NCBI GenBank assembly: GCA_905233945.1
Contig: CAJOFY010000017.1
Span: forward strand, 1 to 64,000
From: an uncultured bacterium
Lineage (GTDB): Bacteria > UBP6 > UBA1177
Length of the DNA: 64,000 nt
Direction of reading: 5' to 3'
The notes beneath the pieces were generated by a model, which was not told where the DNA came from, searched no databases, and saw only the letters and a list, made by a program, of their open reading frames with translations. Of this stretch, positions 43,086 through 51,822 are shown in pieces. The translations under genes and the position numbers were made by a program. Within the stretch, counting starts at the first letter, position 1; every line of letters begins with the position of its first letter.

Positions 43086-43433
43086 GGGGATGACTTGGTT
43101 TCGACAGGGAGGCTGGATTTTCCGGCTGCATGCCGAGGCGCCGCTGGCCTCGTAAAAAGCGGCAAAACAAGAAACGCAAATAATAATTTTGCATTGGCAG
43201 CTTAAGCCTGCCCGTCCTACTGCGGCTTGTCCGCGGCTTCAGATAGGACGCCAAACAGCGGAATAGCGACCTAAGCCTTTTTCGCAGGGCAAAGGAAGCG
43301 AAATCAATTGCGAAAAAGTGCGAGAGATCCTGCTGCTGGGAGCTTGAACACTAATTAAAACAGACAGCTACGCACGTAGACGCCCGACTTTCCCCCTTTT
43401 TGGACGCGGGTTCGATTCCCGCCATCTCCACCA
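43086..43433 (+). ncRNA. ssrA: Transfer-messenger RNA (tmRNA)
   Basis: 348 bases. The acceptor stem GGGGATG pairs with CATCTCC next to the 3' ACCA, with one G-U pair. The T-arm reads GGGTTCGATTCCC. The tag begins at the resume codon GCA at 43176 and ends at TAA 43203-43205, encoding ANNNFALAA. The tmRNA with SmpB rescues stalled ribosomes and labels nascent chains for proteolysis. The standard one-piece layout; pseudoknot regions follow the tag. It lies 4 bases from the convergent end of plsB. Confidence 0.95.
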
Positions 43434-43437
43434 TTTT

Positions 43438-45705
43438 TTATTTAATCTGCAGAATTTTGACTTTATCAGCAAGTTCCTGTGCGGAAACTGCGTCGAAAGA
43501 TGAAAGATTTTCTGCAATGGCCCCTTTCTTTTCGAGGAAAAAAAGCATTTCAAAGATGTCATCAGCCGTGGCTGCGGCTGTTTCGGCAGAAACTTCCGGC
43601 AGCAGTTTTGCCACAATTTCAGAGTGTGTCACCTTTCCTGTACCAAAGAAACCGTGTTTCGGAATAATTTCCAGAATTTTTCCGAAAATCGTAAATTTAT
43701 CGGCGAAAAATCTGTAAAGCATCGTTCTGAACCACTCCGGAAGAGAAGAAACATCAATCGGGTTTTCGGAATTTATCGATTCGTAGTAGCCCATGATTGT
43801 GTTTTCGAGAAATTCACTCACAAACTGATAAAGGTCTGTTTTCCTGAAAAGTTCGCAGAAAAACGGCGCGAAAGCGAATGCCGCCGAATTTTTGTAGAAC
43901 GAAAACTCGGATGCCGAATCTTTGGAAATCGAAAACTTCCGGTTTTCACCCGAATTTTTGTCAGCAGGCACGAGATCGCCTTTTTTCAGCAGGGTTCCGG
44001 TAAGTTTCGAGCAGTTCACATCAAGGTTGTTCAATGCGTAAGCAGTCTGAATATACGGGAGCGTGTGCAGAATTTCGACAGTTTTTTCCATCCTGTCCAC
44101 AAGTTCGTTTATCGAAAGCGAATCAAAGCAGATAAAAAGAGCCGAAAATACCGCGGAAAAGCTGATGACCGACGATTTTTCCTGCACTTCGGCGATTTTC
44201 AGGGCGGTTTCCTCCGTAAATTTCGTGTTCAGGTAAATCGGCTGTGAAAATTTGATATAAACAGGGCCGTAGTCTGCCCTGAAAAGTGCGAAGACTTTTT
44301 TAAGGAAGTGCTCCGACTCGGGCTGTTTCGCTCCCTGTTTTTCCTTGTTGTAGTCTTCAATTTCCTTGAGTTTTTCATAAGTTATCGAAACCGGAACGAC
44401 ATAGAGCTTTCTGTCGGCGGATTTTGCGATATCGGAAAACATTTTCAGCATTCCTGTCCGCGGAGAACGCACCATTCCGCTTCTCGAGCGCCCTCCTTCG
44501 ATAAAAAATTCGATGTTGTAGCCGGCAGTCACGATCTGTTCAAGATATGTTGTAAGGATTTTTCTGTAAAAATTGTCGTCCTTGATTTTTCTTCTGATGA
44601 AAAACGCTCCCATTTTTCTAAGGATCGGAGAAAGCGGGAAAAAATCGAGGTTGTCACCAGCCGCAACAAGAGGAACGGTAACTTTTTCTTTGTAAAGTAT
44701 ATAGTTCAGTATCAGGTAATCGAAATAGCTTTTGTGTGTCGGGACAAAAACGGTGTTTGCCGCAGGAAGCGCGCAGATTTTGCACAAGTCGCTGATTTCA
44801 TCGCGTGAATATTCAAAACGCGAAAACCGTGCGTTCAGGATTTTTCCCAGAAAATACGAAATCACTTCGGCATAAAGCGGGCTGTACGCAGACGACATCG
44901 AGCGCATCGTTCTTATGGCGGTGCGCTTTTCCTCCTTAGTCTCAAGCTCCATTCTGAAAAGAGTTTCGTTTTTGAGGTCGAGCCAGTTTTTAAGCACCGC
45001 GCCGGAGACATTTGATTTTGAGATATTCATCAGGGTATAGAGTTTTTTGACGAAACTTTCCTCGTTTTCCTCTATTTTCAAAGTTGTCTGAATCCCTATC
45101 CGCAGCGTAAGTTTACGCCGTTTCAGCATGAACATGAGGAGTTCCCACGATGTTGACCAGAAGTTGTAGCGCCCGATGAACTGGTTTATCCAGTCCCAGC
45201 GGATTTTTTTGTCGAGATTTTTGTCCCAGAGCGTGATTACTGGGATGATTTTCGCCTCCTGGTGCTTTATTTTTCTGAAGACTTCGGCAAAAACAGGGTC
45301 AATCGAGAGTTCTTCGGGCGAATCGACCGGAATGTAGAGTGATTCAATGAATTTTTCCTTTATCACAGAAGGTTTGAACAGTGCTGCGAACATCGTCCAC
45401 ATTTCGTTCAAAGGTCTGAAAAAGCGCGTTTTCGGCCCGAAAGAATGAGTCGGCGGAACAATTCCGTTCTCGATCATGAATCCGTTCAGAAGAAACTGCT
45501 CTATTTTGCTGTTCCGCCCCGAAATATAGATTGTAAGCGGCTGTTTTCCGTCGTTTCCGGCACTTTTTTTAAGCAGCTCAAAACCCTCTTTATCAGGAAT
45601 TTCAACGTCGAATTTTCTGAAAAAATAGCGGTATATCCTTTTGTGAATCCAGTTTGCGAACGAACTTACGAAATTTCGCGAGTAAAAGAATCTTCCGCTT
45701 TCCAT
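43438..45705 (-). CDS. plsB: Glycerol-3-phosphate 1-O-acyltransferase
   Basis: 755 residues, PlsB-type membrane-associated enzyme that starts phospholipid synthesis. Catalytic HX4D is HKSYFD, with downstream acyltransferase motifs FIEGGRSRSG and VPVSITYE; the C-terminal region is the long PlsB-specific extension. Slightly shorter than E. coli PlsB (about 806). It starts 6 bases after the FG-GAP lipoprotein stop and is likely cotranscribed with it. Its 3' end is convergent and 4 bases from the tmRNA CCA. The Shine-Dalgarno is weak. Confidence 0.93.
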   Translation of the reverse strand: MESGRFFYSRNFVSSFANWIHKRIYRYFFRKFDVEIPDKEGFELLKKSAGNDGKQPLTIYISGRNSKIEQFLLNGFMIENGIVPPTHSFGPKTRFFRPLNEMWTMFAALFKPSVIKEKFIESLYIPVDSPEELSIDPVFAEVFRKIKHQEAKIIPVITLWDKNLDKKIRWDWINQFIGRYNFWSTSWELLMFMLKRRKLTLRIGIQTTLKIEENEESFVKKLYTLMNISKSNVSGAVLKNWLDLKNETLFRMELETKEEKRTAIRTMRSMSSAYSPLYAEVISYFLGKILNARFSRFEYSRDEISDLCKICALPAANTVFVPTHKSYFDYLILNYILYKEKVTVPLVAAGDNLDFFPLSPILRKMGAFFIRRKIKDDNFYRKILTTYLEQIVTAGYNIEFFIEGGRSRSGMVRSPRTGMLKMFSDIAKSADRKLYVVPVSITYEKLKEIEDYNKEKQGAKQPESEHFLKKVFALFRADYGPVYIKFSQPIYLNTKFTEETALKIAEVQEKSSVISFSAVFSALFICFDSLSINELVDRMEKTVEILHTLPYIQTAYALNNLDVNCSKLTGTLLKKGDLVPADKNSGENRKFSISKDSASEFSFYKNSAAFAFAPFFCELFRKTDLYQFVSEFLENTIMGYYESINSENPIDVSSLPEWFRTMLYRFFADKFTIFGKILEIIPKHGFFGTGKVTHSEIVAKLLPEVSAETAAATADDIFEMLFFLEKKGAIAENLSSFDAVSAQELADKVKILQIK

Positions 45706-45711
45706 AAAACC

Positions 45712-47244
45712 CTAAAATCTGTGAATATACTCAGGTTTTCCGACAACAATTTCACCGTTTCCGATGTTTTTGACCGAATATCCGAAACCTCCTTCGGGCG
45801 ATGCGGGCTGGAACGGGCATTTCTCGAAAGCCGTGGCCGGCATTCCGTTCTCGATTTTCGCGCAGAGAATCATTCCGCCGCTGCCGAAAGTCTTCCCGCC
45901 GGCAATAAGAAGATCCGAGGTTTCCGAAATCTTTATTATATCGAAATCACTGAGCGTCCCCTCGCCCAGTTCCGGCATCTCAGGAACATTCAGCACTGCT
46001 GTCGAACTGAAATTTCCGGCATCGAAAATATAAACCGCGCCGTATTTTTCCTCTTTCGGAGCAAGAACTCCAAGATGTTTTTTCTCGGCGATATCAACAA
46101 CTTTGACCATGCTTCCGAACTGCGAATCCTGCAGCCCGAAAATCTTTTCTGCAGCTCCGTTCTTCCAGTCGTTTCCGCCGGAATAGATGTAAACGCCGCC
46201 TGAATTTGCCGAAGACTCATCCTTTTTCAAACCCCAGCCGGCAACAGCCAGATCGGGCAGAGTGTCGCCGTTAAAATCATCGGTGATCATTCCGCTGCCG
46301 AAATACTGCGCTTTTTCCTCAACTTCGGGAAGAAGAACCGAATTTTCATGCTCGGAAAGACCTGCAGCGCTTCCTTTAAAAAGTGCAACCATTCCCTGAC
46401 TTCCGCCGCCTTCAAGCTCAGGACCAGCGTTCTGACCGCCGGCAAAAACATCTGCAAAACCGTCGTTGTCGTAGTCAAGACATGCGAGCGACTGGCTCAT
46501 ACTGTCTGCCTTCTGCATATATTCGGAAGAAAGGCGCGAAATTGAGGCGTTGTTTTCGTTCCAGCCCGATCCGCCGCCGTAAAAAACAACGATTTCGCCC
46601 GCAGCGCTAAGATTGTTGAAGGTTGCGAGGTGCGATGAAACCGCAAGATCGTCAAAACCGTCGCCGTTTATGTCGCAGAGCTCCGTTGCAGCATAGCCGA
46701 AGCCGACATTGAGTGATTTTTCCGGATGCCCGAGTACAAAAGCGGCATCCTCAAGTTTTTCAACCCTTTTCTCTTTTTCGAAAATATAGAGTTTTCCGGT
46801 CGCCTTATCCCAGTCGAAAGCGGGAATCGACTCATGGATTGCACTTACAGCCCAGTATTTATCGCTAAGCGAAAGAATCGAAAATCCGAAAAATCCGCCG
46901 TTTCCCAGAATCTCTCTCGACTCTGCGTTTCCCGATTCGTCAAAACCGGAAAAAATGTAGATCCCGCCTGTCTGAAGTTCTTCAAAACCTGCGTCTTCGT
47001 CGGAAATTTCATTGCCATTGTCACTGTCATTATAATTCTGTTCTTCGTCAGCATGCGCTCCGCTATCGGATTCGTCGTTGTCCTCCGCAGAATCACCGTC
47101 CCGCGCAGGATCATCGTCGTCACGGATTTCCGTGTCAACGCCGTCATCGCCGGTTTCGTTCGCGGGTTCATCTGACGAGCCGCTTCCGCACGAAACAAGC
47201 GGCACTAAAAACAAAACTAACAGAATTTTTGCTATTGAAGCCAT
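45712..47244 (-). CDS. FG-GAP repeat lipoprotein with acidic stalk
   Basis: 510 residues. Lipobox LVSC (Cys 19), then a strongly acidic Asp/Glu/Asn/Ser stalk to about residue 88. The rest is a beta-propeller of FG-GAP/integrin-alpha-like repeats with calcium-type loops DINGDGFDDLAV, DYDNDGFADVF and DFNGDTLPDLAV. Such propellers bind ligands or other surface proteins. RBS AGGAG precedes the ATG. It shares the lipobox-plus-stalk plan with the lipoproteins at 719, 1656 and 59485. Upstream is a promoter with 16-bp spacing. Confidence 0.9.
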   Translation of the reverse strand: MASIAKILLVLFLVPLVSCGSGSSDEPANETGDDGVDTEIRDDDDPARDGDSAEDNDESDSGAHADEEQNYNDSDNGNEISDEDAGFEELQTGGIYIFSGFDESGNAESREILGNGGFFGFSILSLSDKYWAVSAIHESIPAFDWDKATGKLYIFEKEKRVEKLEDAAFVLGHPEKSLNVGFGYAATELCDINGDGFDDLAVSSHLATFNNLSAAGEIVVFYGGGSGWNENNASISRLSSEYMQKADSMSQSLACLDYDNDGFADVFAGGQNAGPELEGGGSQGMVALFKGSAAGLSEHENSVLLPEVEEKAQYFGSGMITDDFNGDTLPDLAVAGWGLKKDESSANSGGVYIYSGGNDWKNGAAEKIFGLQDSQFGSMVKVVDIAEKKHLGVLAPKEEKYGAVYIFDAGNFSSTAVLNVPEMPELGEGTLSDFDIIKISETSDLLIAGGKTFGSGGMILCAKIENGMPATAFEKCPFQPASPEGGFGYSVKNIGNGEIVVGKPEYIHRF

Positions 47245-47277
47245 CTTTTTCTCCTGACAAAGACAATAAAACGGGTG

Positions 47278-47305
47278 ATTATACTCACAATTAAAAAATT
47301 TGCAG
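47278..47305 (-). promoter_or_regulatory. Promoter of FG-GAP lipoprotein / plsB
   Basis: Minus strand: -35 CTGCAA (47305-47300), 16-bp spacer, -10 TATAAT (47283-47278), 33 bases before the ATG. Confidence 0.5.
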
Positions 47306-47339
47306 TAATATTTATTTCGATACCGTTCTGTTCAGTTTT

Positions 47340-47367
47340 TTGCTTTTTAATCGAAAATCACTATTCT
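47340..47367 (+). promoter_or_regulatory. Possible promoter of the WecA-type gene
   Basis: -35 TTGCTT (47340-47345), 16-bp spacer, -10 TATTCT (47362-47367), 28 bases before the ATG. Confidence 0.4.
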
Positions 47368-47395
47368 TATCGACCGCGTTCATTCGGAGGTTGAA

Positions 47396-48787
47396 ATGAC
47401 ATCATATTTGACATCTTTCATAGTTTCGTTTCTTTTTGTATGCGCCGTTACGCCAATTCTGATAAAAGTCGGCATCAAGTTCGGCTTTGTCGACCAGGTG
47501 AACCAGCGTAAAATCCACCGCGGCGCAATCCCGAGAATAGGCGGTATCGGCATTTCGCTGGGAACTCTCCTTCCTATTTTCCTTCTTTTCTATATCAGCG
47601 GCGGAGTTCATATCGAGACAACCGACAACATTATCATCTTTTTTGCGGGCGGCCTCGGAATAAGCCTCGTCGGTCTTTTTGACGACATCAAAGGGATCAA
47701 TGCCAAAATCAAGTTCCTCTGCCAGATTGCGATTGCGGTCATGGCAACCATGCACGGTGCTTTGATCCAGTCGCTTCCAATGCCGTGGGGAAGGCTCGAA
47801 CTCGGTATTTTCGGCTATGTTCTGACAGTTTTCTGGATAATCGGCATTATCAACGCGTTCAATCTGATTGACGGAATGGACGGCCTTTCATCGGGAATAA
47901 CCCTGTTTTCTTCCCTGACGCTTGCGATGCTCGCTATTGTGAACGGGCATCTTCCTGTTGCTCTCGTAGGACTTGCTCTGGCCGGAGCAGTCACCGGTTT
48001 TCTTATTTTCAACTTCAACCCGGCTAAAATTTTCATGGGTGACTCAGGCTCGATGTTCATCGGATACATTCTGGCCATTCTGTCGCTCAAAAGCCAGTCG
48101 AAGGCACACGCCGTAGTCTCGATAATGGTTCCTATCATAGCGATGGGCCTGCCGATTCTCGACACCACTCTCGCCTTTCTGAGACGAATCCTGAGACACC
48201 AGTCGATTTTCGCCGCCGACAAGCAGCACATACACCATTTTCTGCTTTCGCTCGGCTTCAACCAGCGCAAAACAGTACTCATCCTCTATGCGATTTCGAT
48301 TCTCTTCACGATTCTTTCGATGATTATGATATTCAACAAGAATGTCGATACATTCCTGATAGTCCTTGTCTTTGCGATAATCGTTTTCGTTATGATCACG
48401 AAACTGGGATATGTCGAGATGATTTACGGCAAATTCCGCGTAAAAAAGGAAAATTCTCTTGAAAAACACCTTGAAAACTTCTTTATCGACAGAGTTTCGC
48501 TTGATCCCGATACAAATTTTTTCTCGGAACTCCCGATAAAAGGCTTCGACATCATTGATGTGAAAGGAAAGCTGCTCTTTTCAACCGGTGAAAAGGACAA
48601 AATCAACTTTTTCGACATTTCGGCGAGAAGATCGCGCATTGTCCGCCTTTACTGGACTGAAAACGTTCCGATAATCGGTTCGCGCGAATCGGCGATGCTC
48701 ATTCTCATGGCTAAAATCCTTGTCGCGAAATTCGCTCCGATAAGCGACGAGGACGAGAAAAAATTTCTAGCAGAAATCAAAGAATAA
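47396..48787 (+). CDS. Polyprenyl-phosphate GlcNAc-1-P transferase (WecA/TagO type)
   Basis: 463 residues. About 11 membrane helices with family motifs RKIHRGAIPRIGGIGI, GLFDDIKGINAKIKF, NAFNLIDGMDGLSSG, GDSGSMFIGY and the His-rich loop DKQHIHHFLL. The enzyme attaches a sugar-1-phosphate to undecaprenyl phosphate, starting O-antigen, enterobacterial antigen or capsule-type glycans. The C-terminal soluble extension of about 120 residues is longer than in plain WecA. RBS GGAGG. It could supply the lipid-linked substrate for the GT-C pair or the Wza-type exporter (inference). Confidence 0.93.
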   Translation: MTSYLTSFIVSFLFVCAVTPILIKVGIKFGFVDQVNQRKIHRGAIPRIGGIGISLGTLLPIFLLFYISGGVHIETTDNIIIFFAGGLGISLVGLFDDIKGINAKIKFLCQIAIAVMATMHGALIQSLPMPWGRLELGIFGYVLTVFWIIGIINAFNLIDGMDGLSSGITLFSSLTLAMLAIVNGHLPVALVGLALAGAVTGFLIFNFNPAKIFMGDSGSMFIGYILAILSLKSQSKAHAVVSIMVPIIAMGLPILDTTLAFLRRILRHQSIFAADKQHIHHFLLSLGFNQRKTVLILYAISILFTILSMIMIFNKNVDTFLIVLVFAIIVFVMITKLGYVEMIYGKFRVKKENSLEKHLENFFIDRVSLDPDTNFFSELPIKGFDIIDVKGKLLFSTGEKDKINFFDISARRSRIVRLYWTENVPIIGSRESAMLILMAKILVAKFAPISDEDEKKFLAEIKE

Positions 48788-49546
48788 TCAGAGACTCGTA
48801 AGAACAACCGGACCGTTTGCGGTGATTGCGACAGTGTGCTCGAACTGGCAGCTGAGCTTGCCGTCCATCGTGACGACTGTCCAGCCGTCGCTGAGTGTGC
48901 GTGTTTTGTAGGTTCCTTCGTTTATCATCGGTTCGATCGCGACAACCATTCCCTCCTGAAGTTTAAGTCCGTCGCCGCGCTTGCCGTAGTGCGGGATCGC
49001 CGGATCTTCGTGAAGGTGAACGCCTGTTCCGTGGCCGACATACTCTGTGACAACAGAAAATCCGTGGCTTTCGGCATATTCCTGGATCACAGCGCCGATA
49101 TCGCCGATGTGATTGCCCGGAACGCACTGTTCGATTCCGAGCTCAAGGCATCTTCTGGTAACTTCGACAAGTTTTTTCGCTTTATCGCTCGCTCCCGGCA
49201 TAACGTATGTCATCGTGCTGTCGCCGATATATCCGTTCAGCGTTACGCCGCAGTCAACCGAAAGAATGTCTCCGCGCTGGATTATTTTCGCCTTTCTCGG
49301 AATTCCGTGAACGACTTCGTTATTTACGGCGATACAGGTCGCGTGAGTGTAGTCATCAACTGATTTGAATGTCGGATGACCGCCGTGCTTTTTTATGAAT
49401 TTGTCGGCAAAAGCATCGATCTGAAGTGTCGAAACACCGGGCTTGATGTAACTTTTCAACTCGTGGTAAAGTTCCGCGAGAACATGGCCTGCCGCCTTGA
49501 TTTTTTCTATCTGTTCAGGAGTTTTGATAATAATTTCTTCACACAT
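48788..49546 (-). CDS. map: Methionine aminopeptidase, type I
   Basis: 252 residues. Removes N-terminal Met from nascent proteins. The metal ligands lie in SVDCGVTLNGYIGDST, GHGTGVHLHEDPAIPHYG, and VVAIEPM, followed by QFEHTVAI. It lacks a type-II insert. RBS GGAGG. Its stop is directly adjacent to the end of the convergent WecA-type gene. Confidence 0.97.
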   Translation of the reverse strand: MCEEIIIKTPEQIEKIKAAGHVLAELYHELKSYIKPGVSTLQIDAFADKFIKKHGGHPTFKSVDDYTHATCIAVNNEVVHGIPRKAKIIQRGDILSVDCGVTLNGYIGDSTMTYVMPGASDKAKKLVEVTRRCLELGIEQCVPGNHIGDIGAVIQEYAESHGFSVVTEYVGHGTGVHLHEDPAIPHYGKRGDGLKLQEGMVVAIEPMINEGTYKTRTLSDGWTVVTMDGKLSCQFEHTVAITANGPVVLTSL

Positions 49547-49578
49547 TTTTTCACCTCCGCAAAAACAAAAAGCCCGCT

Positions 49579-49606
49579 ATTTTAAAGAAAAACTGCGGAA
49601 AAACAA
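49579..49606 (-). promoter_or_regulatory. Promoter of map
   Basis: Minus strand: -35 TTGTTT (49606-49601), 16-bp spacer, -10 TAAAAT (49584-49579). Confidence 0.45.
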
Positions 49607-49615
49607 GATTCTTTC

Positions 49616-49669
49616 TTCCCTAAATTCCTTAGACACCCTAGACTCCCTAAATTCCCTATACTCCCTAAA
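49616..49669. repeat. 9-bp tandem array, six units
   Basis: TTCCCTAAA, TTCCTTAGA, CACCCTAGA, CTCCCTAAA, TTCCCTATA, CTCCCTAAA in exact 9-base register. Located between the -35 boxes of the divergent map and FAD-oxidoreductase promoters. Unrelated in sequence to the 8-bp GTTATAAC elements. Confidence 0.85.
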
Positions 49670-49679
49670 TTAAATTTTA

Positions 49680-49707
49680 TTGACTTTAAAAGCCGCAGAA
49701 TTATCTT
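49680..49707 (+). promoter_or_regulatory. Promoter of the FAD/Fe-S dehydrogenase pair
   Basis: -35 TTGACT (49680-49685), 16-bp spacer, -10 TATCTT (49702-49707), 45 bases before the ATG. Confidence 0.5.
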
Positions 49708-49752
49708 GCCCCACTGATTTTGTTTCTTTAACTACTGAATAATGGTGAAATT

Positions 49753-51822
49753 ATGACAAGAATTGAAAAACATCCTGTCCTTGAGATTCCTCAGGGCCAG
49801 AAAGAAGTCGAATTTACTTTCGACGGCAGAAAAATGACAGGTTACGAAGGAGAGGCGGTAAGTTCTGCTCTTTTCGCAAACGGTGTCAGACAGTTTTCGC
49901 TCCACAGAAACGGCAAAGCTCCGCAGGGTATCTTCTGCGCTAACGGCCAGTGCAGCCAGTGCACGGTGATCATCGACGGACTTCCGCAGAAGTCGTGCAT
50001 CACTCCGCTCAAAGCAGGAATGAAGATCGAGACTCTTAACGGCGTTCCGAAACTTGCTGAAGACGACAGACCGGTAGAACACACCGAAAGAAGAAACGAG
50101 TCCTGCGACGTTCTCGTTGTCGGCGGCGGACCAAGCGGTCTCAACGCGACGATCGAACTTGCCCAGCTCGGTTTCAGCGTTATTCTGGTTGACGACAAGG
50201 CGCGCCTCGGCGGCAAACTGCTGCTTCAGACCCATAAATTCTTCGGAAGCGAGGAAGACTGCTTCGCCGGAACACGCGGTGTCGACATCGCCCACATCCT
50301 CGAAGAGAAAGTCAGAAGTTTCAAAAACGTCAAAATCTACACCGAAACAAGCGTTATCGGCGTTTTCAAGGACAAAAAGGCTGGTCTTTTCGTCAAAAAT
50401 AAAAATTATGTCACAGTCGATTTCAAAGGGCTCATCCTTTCGAGCGGCGCAAGGGAAAAGTCAGTTCTTTTCAAAGGCAACGACCTTCCCGGCGTTTACG
50501 GCGCAGGCGCTTTCCAGACGCTTGTCAACCGCGACTTAGTCAAAGCGGCTAAGAAGATCCTCATCATCGGAAGCGGAAACGTCGGTCTCATCGGCGCTTA
50601 CCACGCTCTTCAGGCAGGGATCGAAGTCGCTGCGATCGTCGAAATCGCTCCGAAAATCAACGGTTACAAAGTTCATGCCGACAAAATCAGAAGAATGGGC
50701 GTTCCGATCTACCTCAGCACGACAGTCATCGCGGCTGAAGGCAACGGCAAAGTCGAAAGAGTTACAGTTGCACAAGTCGATGAAAAATGGAATCCGATCC
50801 TTGAAACGGCGAGAACCTACGAAGTCGATACACTCCTTGTCGCTGTAGGTCTGAGCTCGGCTGACGAACTTTTCACGCTGGCTGACCAGTATAATTTCAA
50901 CGTTATGAAAACCGGAGACTGCGACGAGATCGCGGAAGCTTCTTCGGCTATGTTCGGCGGCAAGATCACCGGCAGAAAGATGGCTGCTGCTCTCGGAAAG
51001 ACCGATGCGGCGATCGATGAAAGCTGGCTGAAAAAGGCGGCGGTCCTCAAATCGAGACCTGGAAACACGAAAGAGATAGAAAAACCGGTCATCACGGCGA
51101 AATTCCAGCCGAAATTCTCCTGCCTCCAGGAAATTCCGTGCAACCCCTGCACCACAGTCTGCGCTAAAAAGGCGATCAAACTCAAAAGCGAAACCGGCAC
51201 GATCATGGATACACCTTACTTTGACGGCGAATGCATCGGCTGCGGAATGTGCGTAGCGGCCTGCCCCGGACTTGCTATCGCACTTGCGAAAACAGTCGAT
51301 GACACGAAGGCTGAGATCGTTCTTCCGTATGAATTCAACTGCGATTTCAAAGAGGGCGACAAACTTCCGCTCACCGATATCGACGGCAAATTCATCGAAG
51401 AAGGAACGGTCATCAAAACCGCTTACAACAAGAAGTATAAAACAACTCTCGTCACCCTTAGTGTAACGGCTGCTAATGTCGCTGACATCGCGGGGATCAG
51501 ATACCAGAGCGAAGAAGTCACGAAACCGCTTGCGAAACCTGATTTCACCTACGCTCCGGAAAACAGCATAGTCTGCCGCTGCGAGAGAGTAACAGTCAAG
51601 CAGATAGTCGATTTCATCAAGGAAAACAAAGTCAGAGACGTCAACCAGCTCAAACAGATCAGAGTCGGAATGGGCGCTTGCGGCAGCAAGACCTGCAGCG
51701 TTCTTATGCCGATGATCTTCAGAATGGCGGGCGTAGACTGGAAAGAAGTAACTCCCGGAAGGAAGAGACCGCTGACTGTCGAAACTCCAATGTACGCAAT
51801 TGTAAACGAGGAGGAAAATTAG
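49753..51822 (+). CDS. Multi-cofactor FAD/Fe-S oxidoreductase, alpha subunit
   Basis: 689 residues. Domain order: N-terminal plant-type [2Fe-2S] domain (CANGQCSQC and KSC), pyridine-nucleotide-disulfide-type FAD domain (VVGGGPSGLNATIELA, then IIGSGNVGL), a [4Fe-4S] ferredoxin-like insert (CNPCTTVC and CIGCGMCVAACP), and a C-terminal BFD-like [2Fe-2S] segment (CRCERVT...GACGSKTC). The whole fuses the HcnA- and HcnB-type subunits. Together with the next gene it makes an alpha-beta amine/imino-acid dehydrogenase like HcnBC, octopine oxidase OoxAB, or archaeal-type proline dehydrogenase. Substrate unknown. Promoter upstream at 49680. Confidence 0.87.
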   Translation: MTRIEKHPVLEIPQGQKEVEFTFDGRKMTGYEGEAVSSALFANGVRQFSLHRNGKAPQGIFCANGQCSQCTVIIDGLPQKSCITPLKAGMKIETLNGVPKLAEDDRPVEHTERRNESCDVLVVGGGPSGLNATIELAQLGFSVILVDDKARLGGKLLLQTHKFFGSEEDCFAGTRGVDIAHILEEKVRSFKNVKIYTETSVIGVFKDKKAGLFVKNKNYVTVDFKGLILSSGAREKSVLFKGNDLPGVYGAGAFQTLVNRDLVKAAKKILIIGSGNVGLIGAYHALQAGIEVAAIVEIAPKINGYKVHADKIRRMGVPIYLSTTVIAAEGNGKVERVTVAQVDEKWNPILETARTYEVDTLLVAVGLSSADELFTLADQYNFNVMKTGDCDEIAEASSAMFGGKITGRKMAAALGKTDAAIDESWLKKAAVLKSRPGNTKEIEKPVITAKFQPKFSCLQEIPCNPCTTVCAKKAIKLKSETGTIMDTPYFDGECIGCGMCVAACPGLAIALAKTVDDTKAEIVLPYEFNCDFKEGDKLPLTDIDGKFIEEGTVIKTAYNKKYKTTLVTLSVTAANVADIAGIRYQSEEVTKPLAKPDFTYAPENSIVCRCERVTVKQIVDFIKENKVRDVNQLKQIRVGMGACGSKTCSVLMPMIFRMAGVDWKEVTPGRKRPLTVETPMYAIVNEEEN

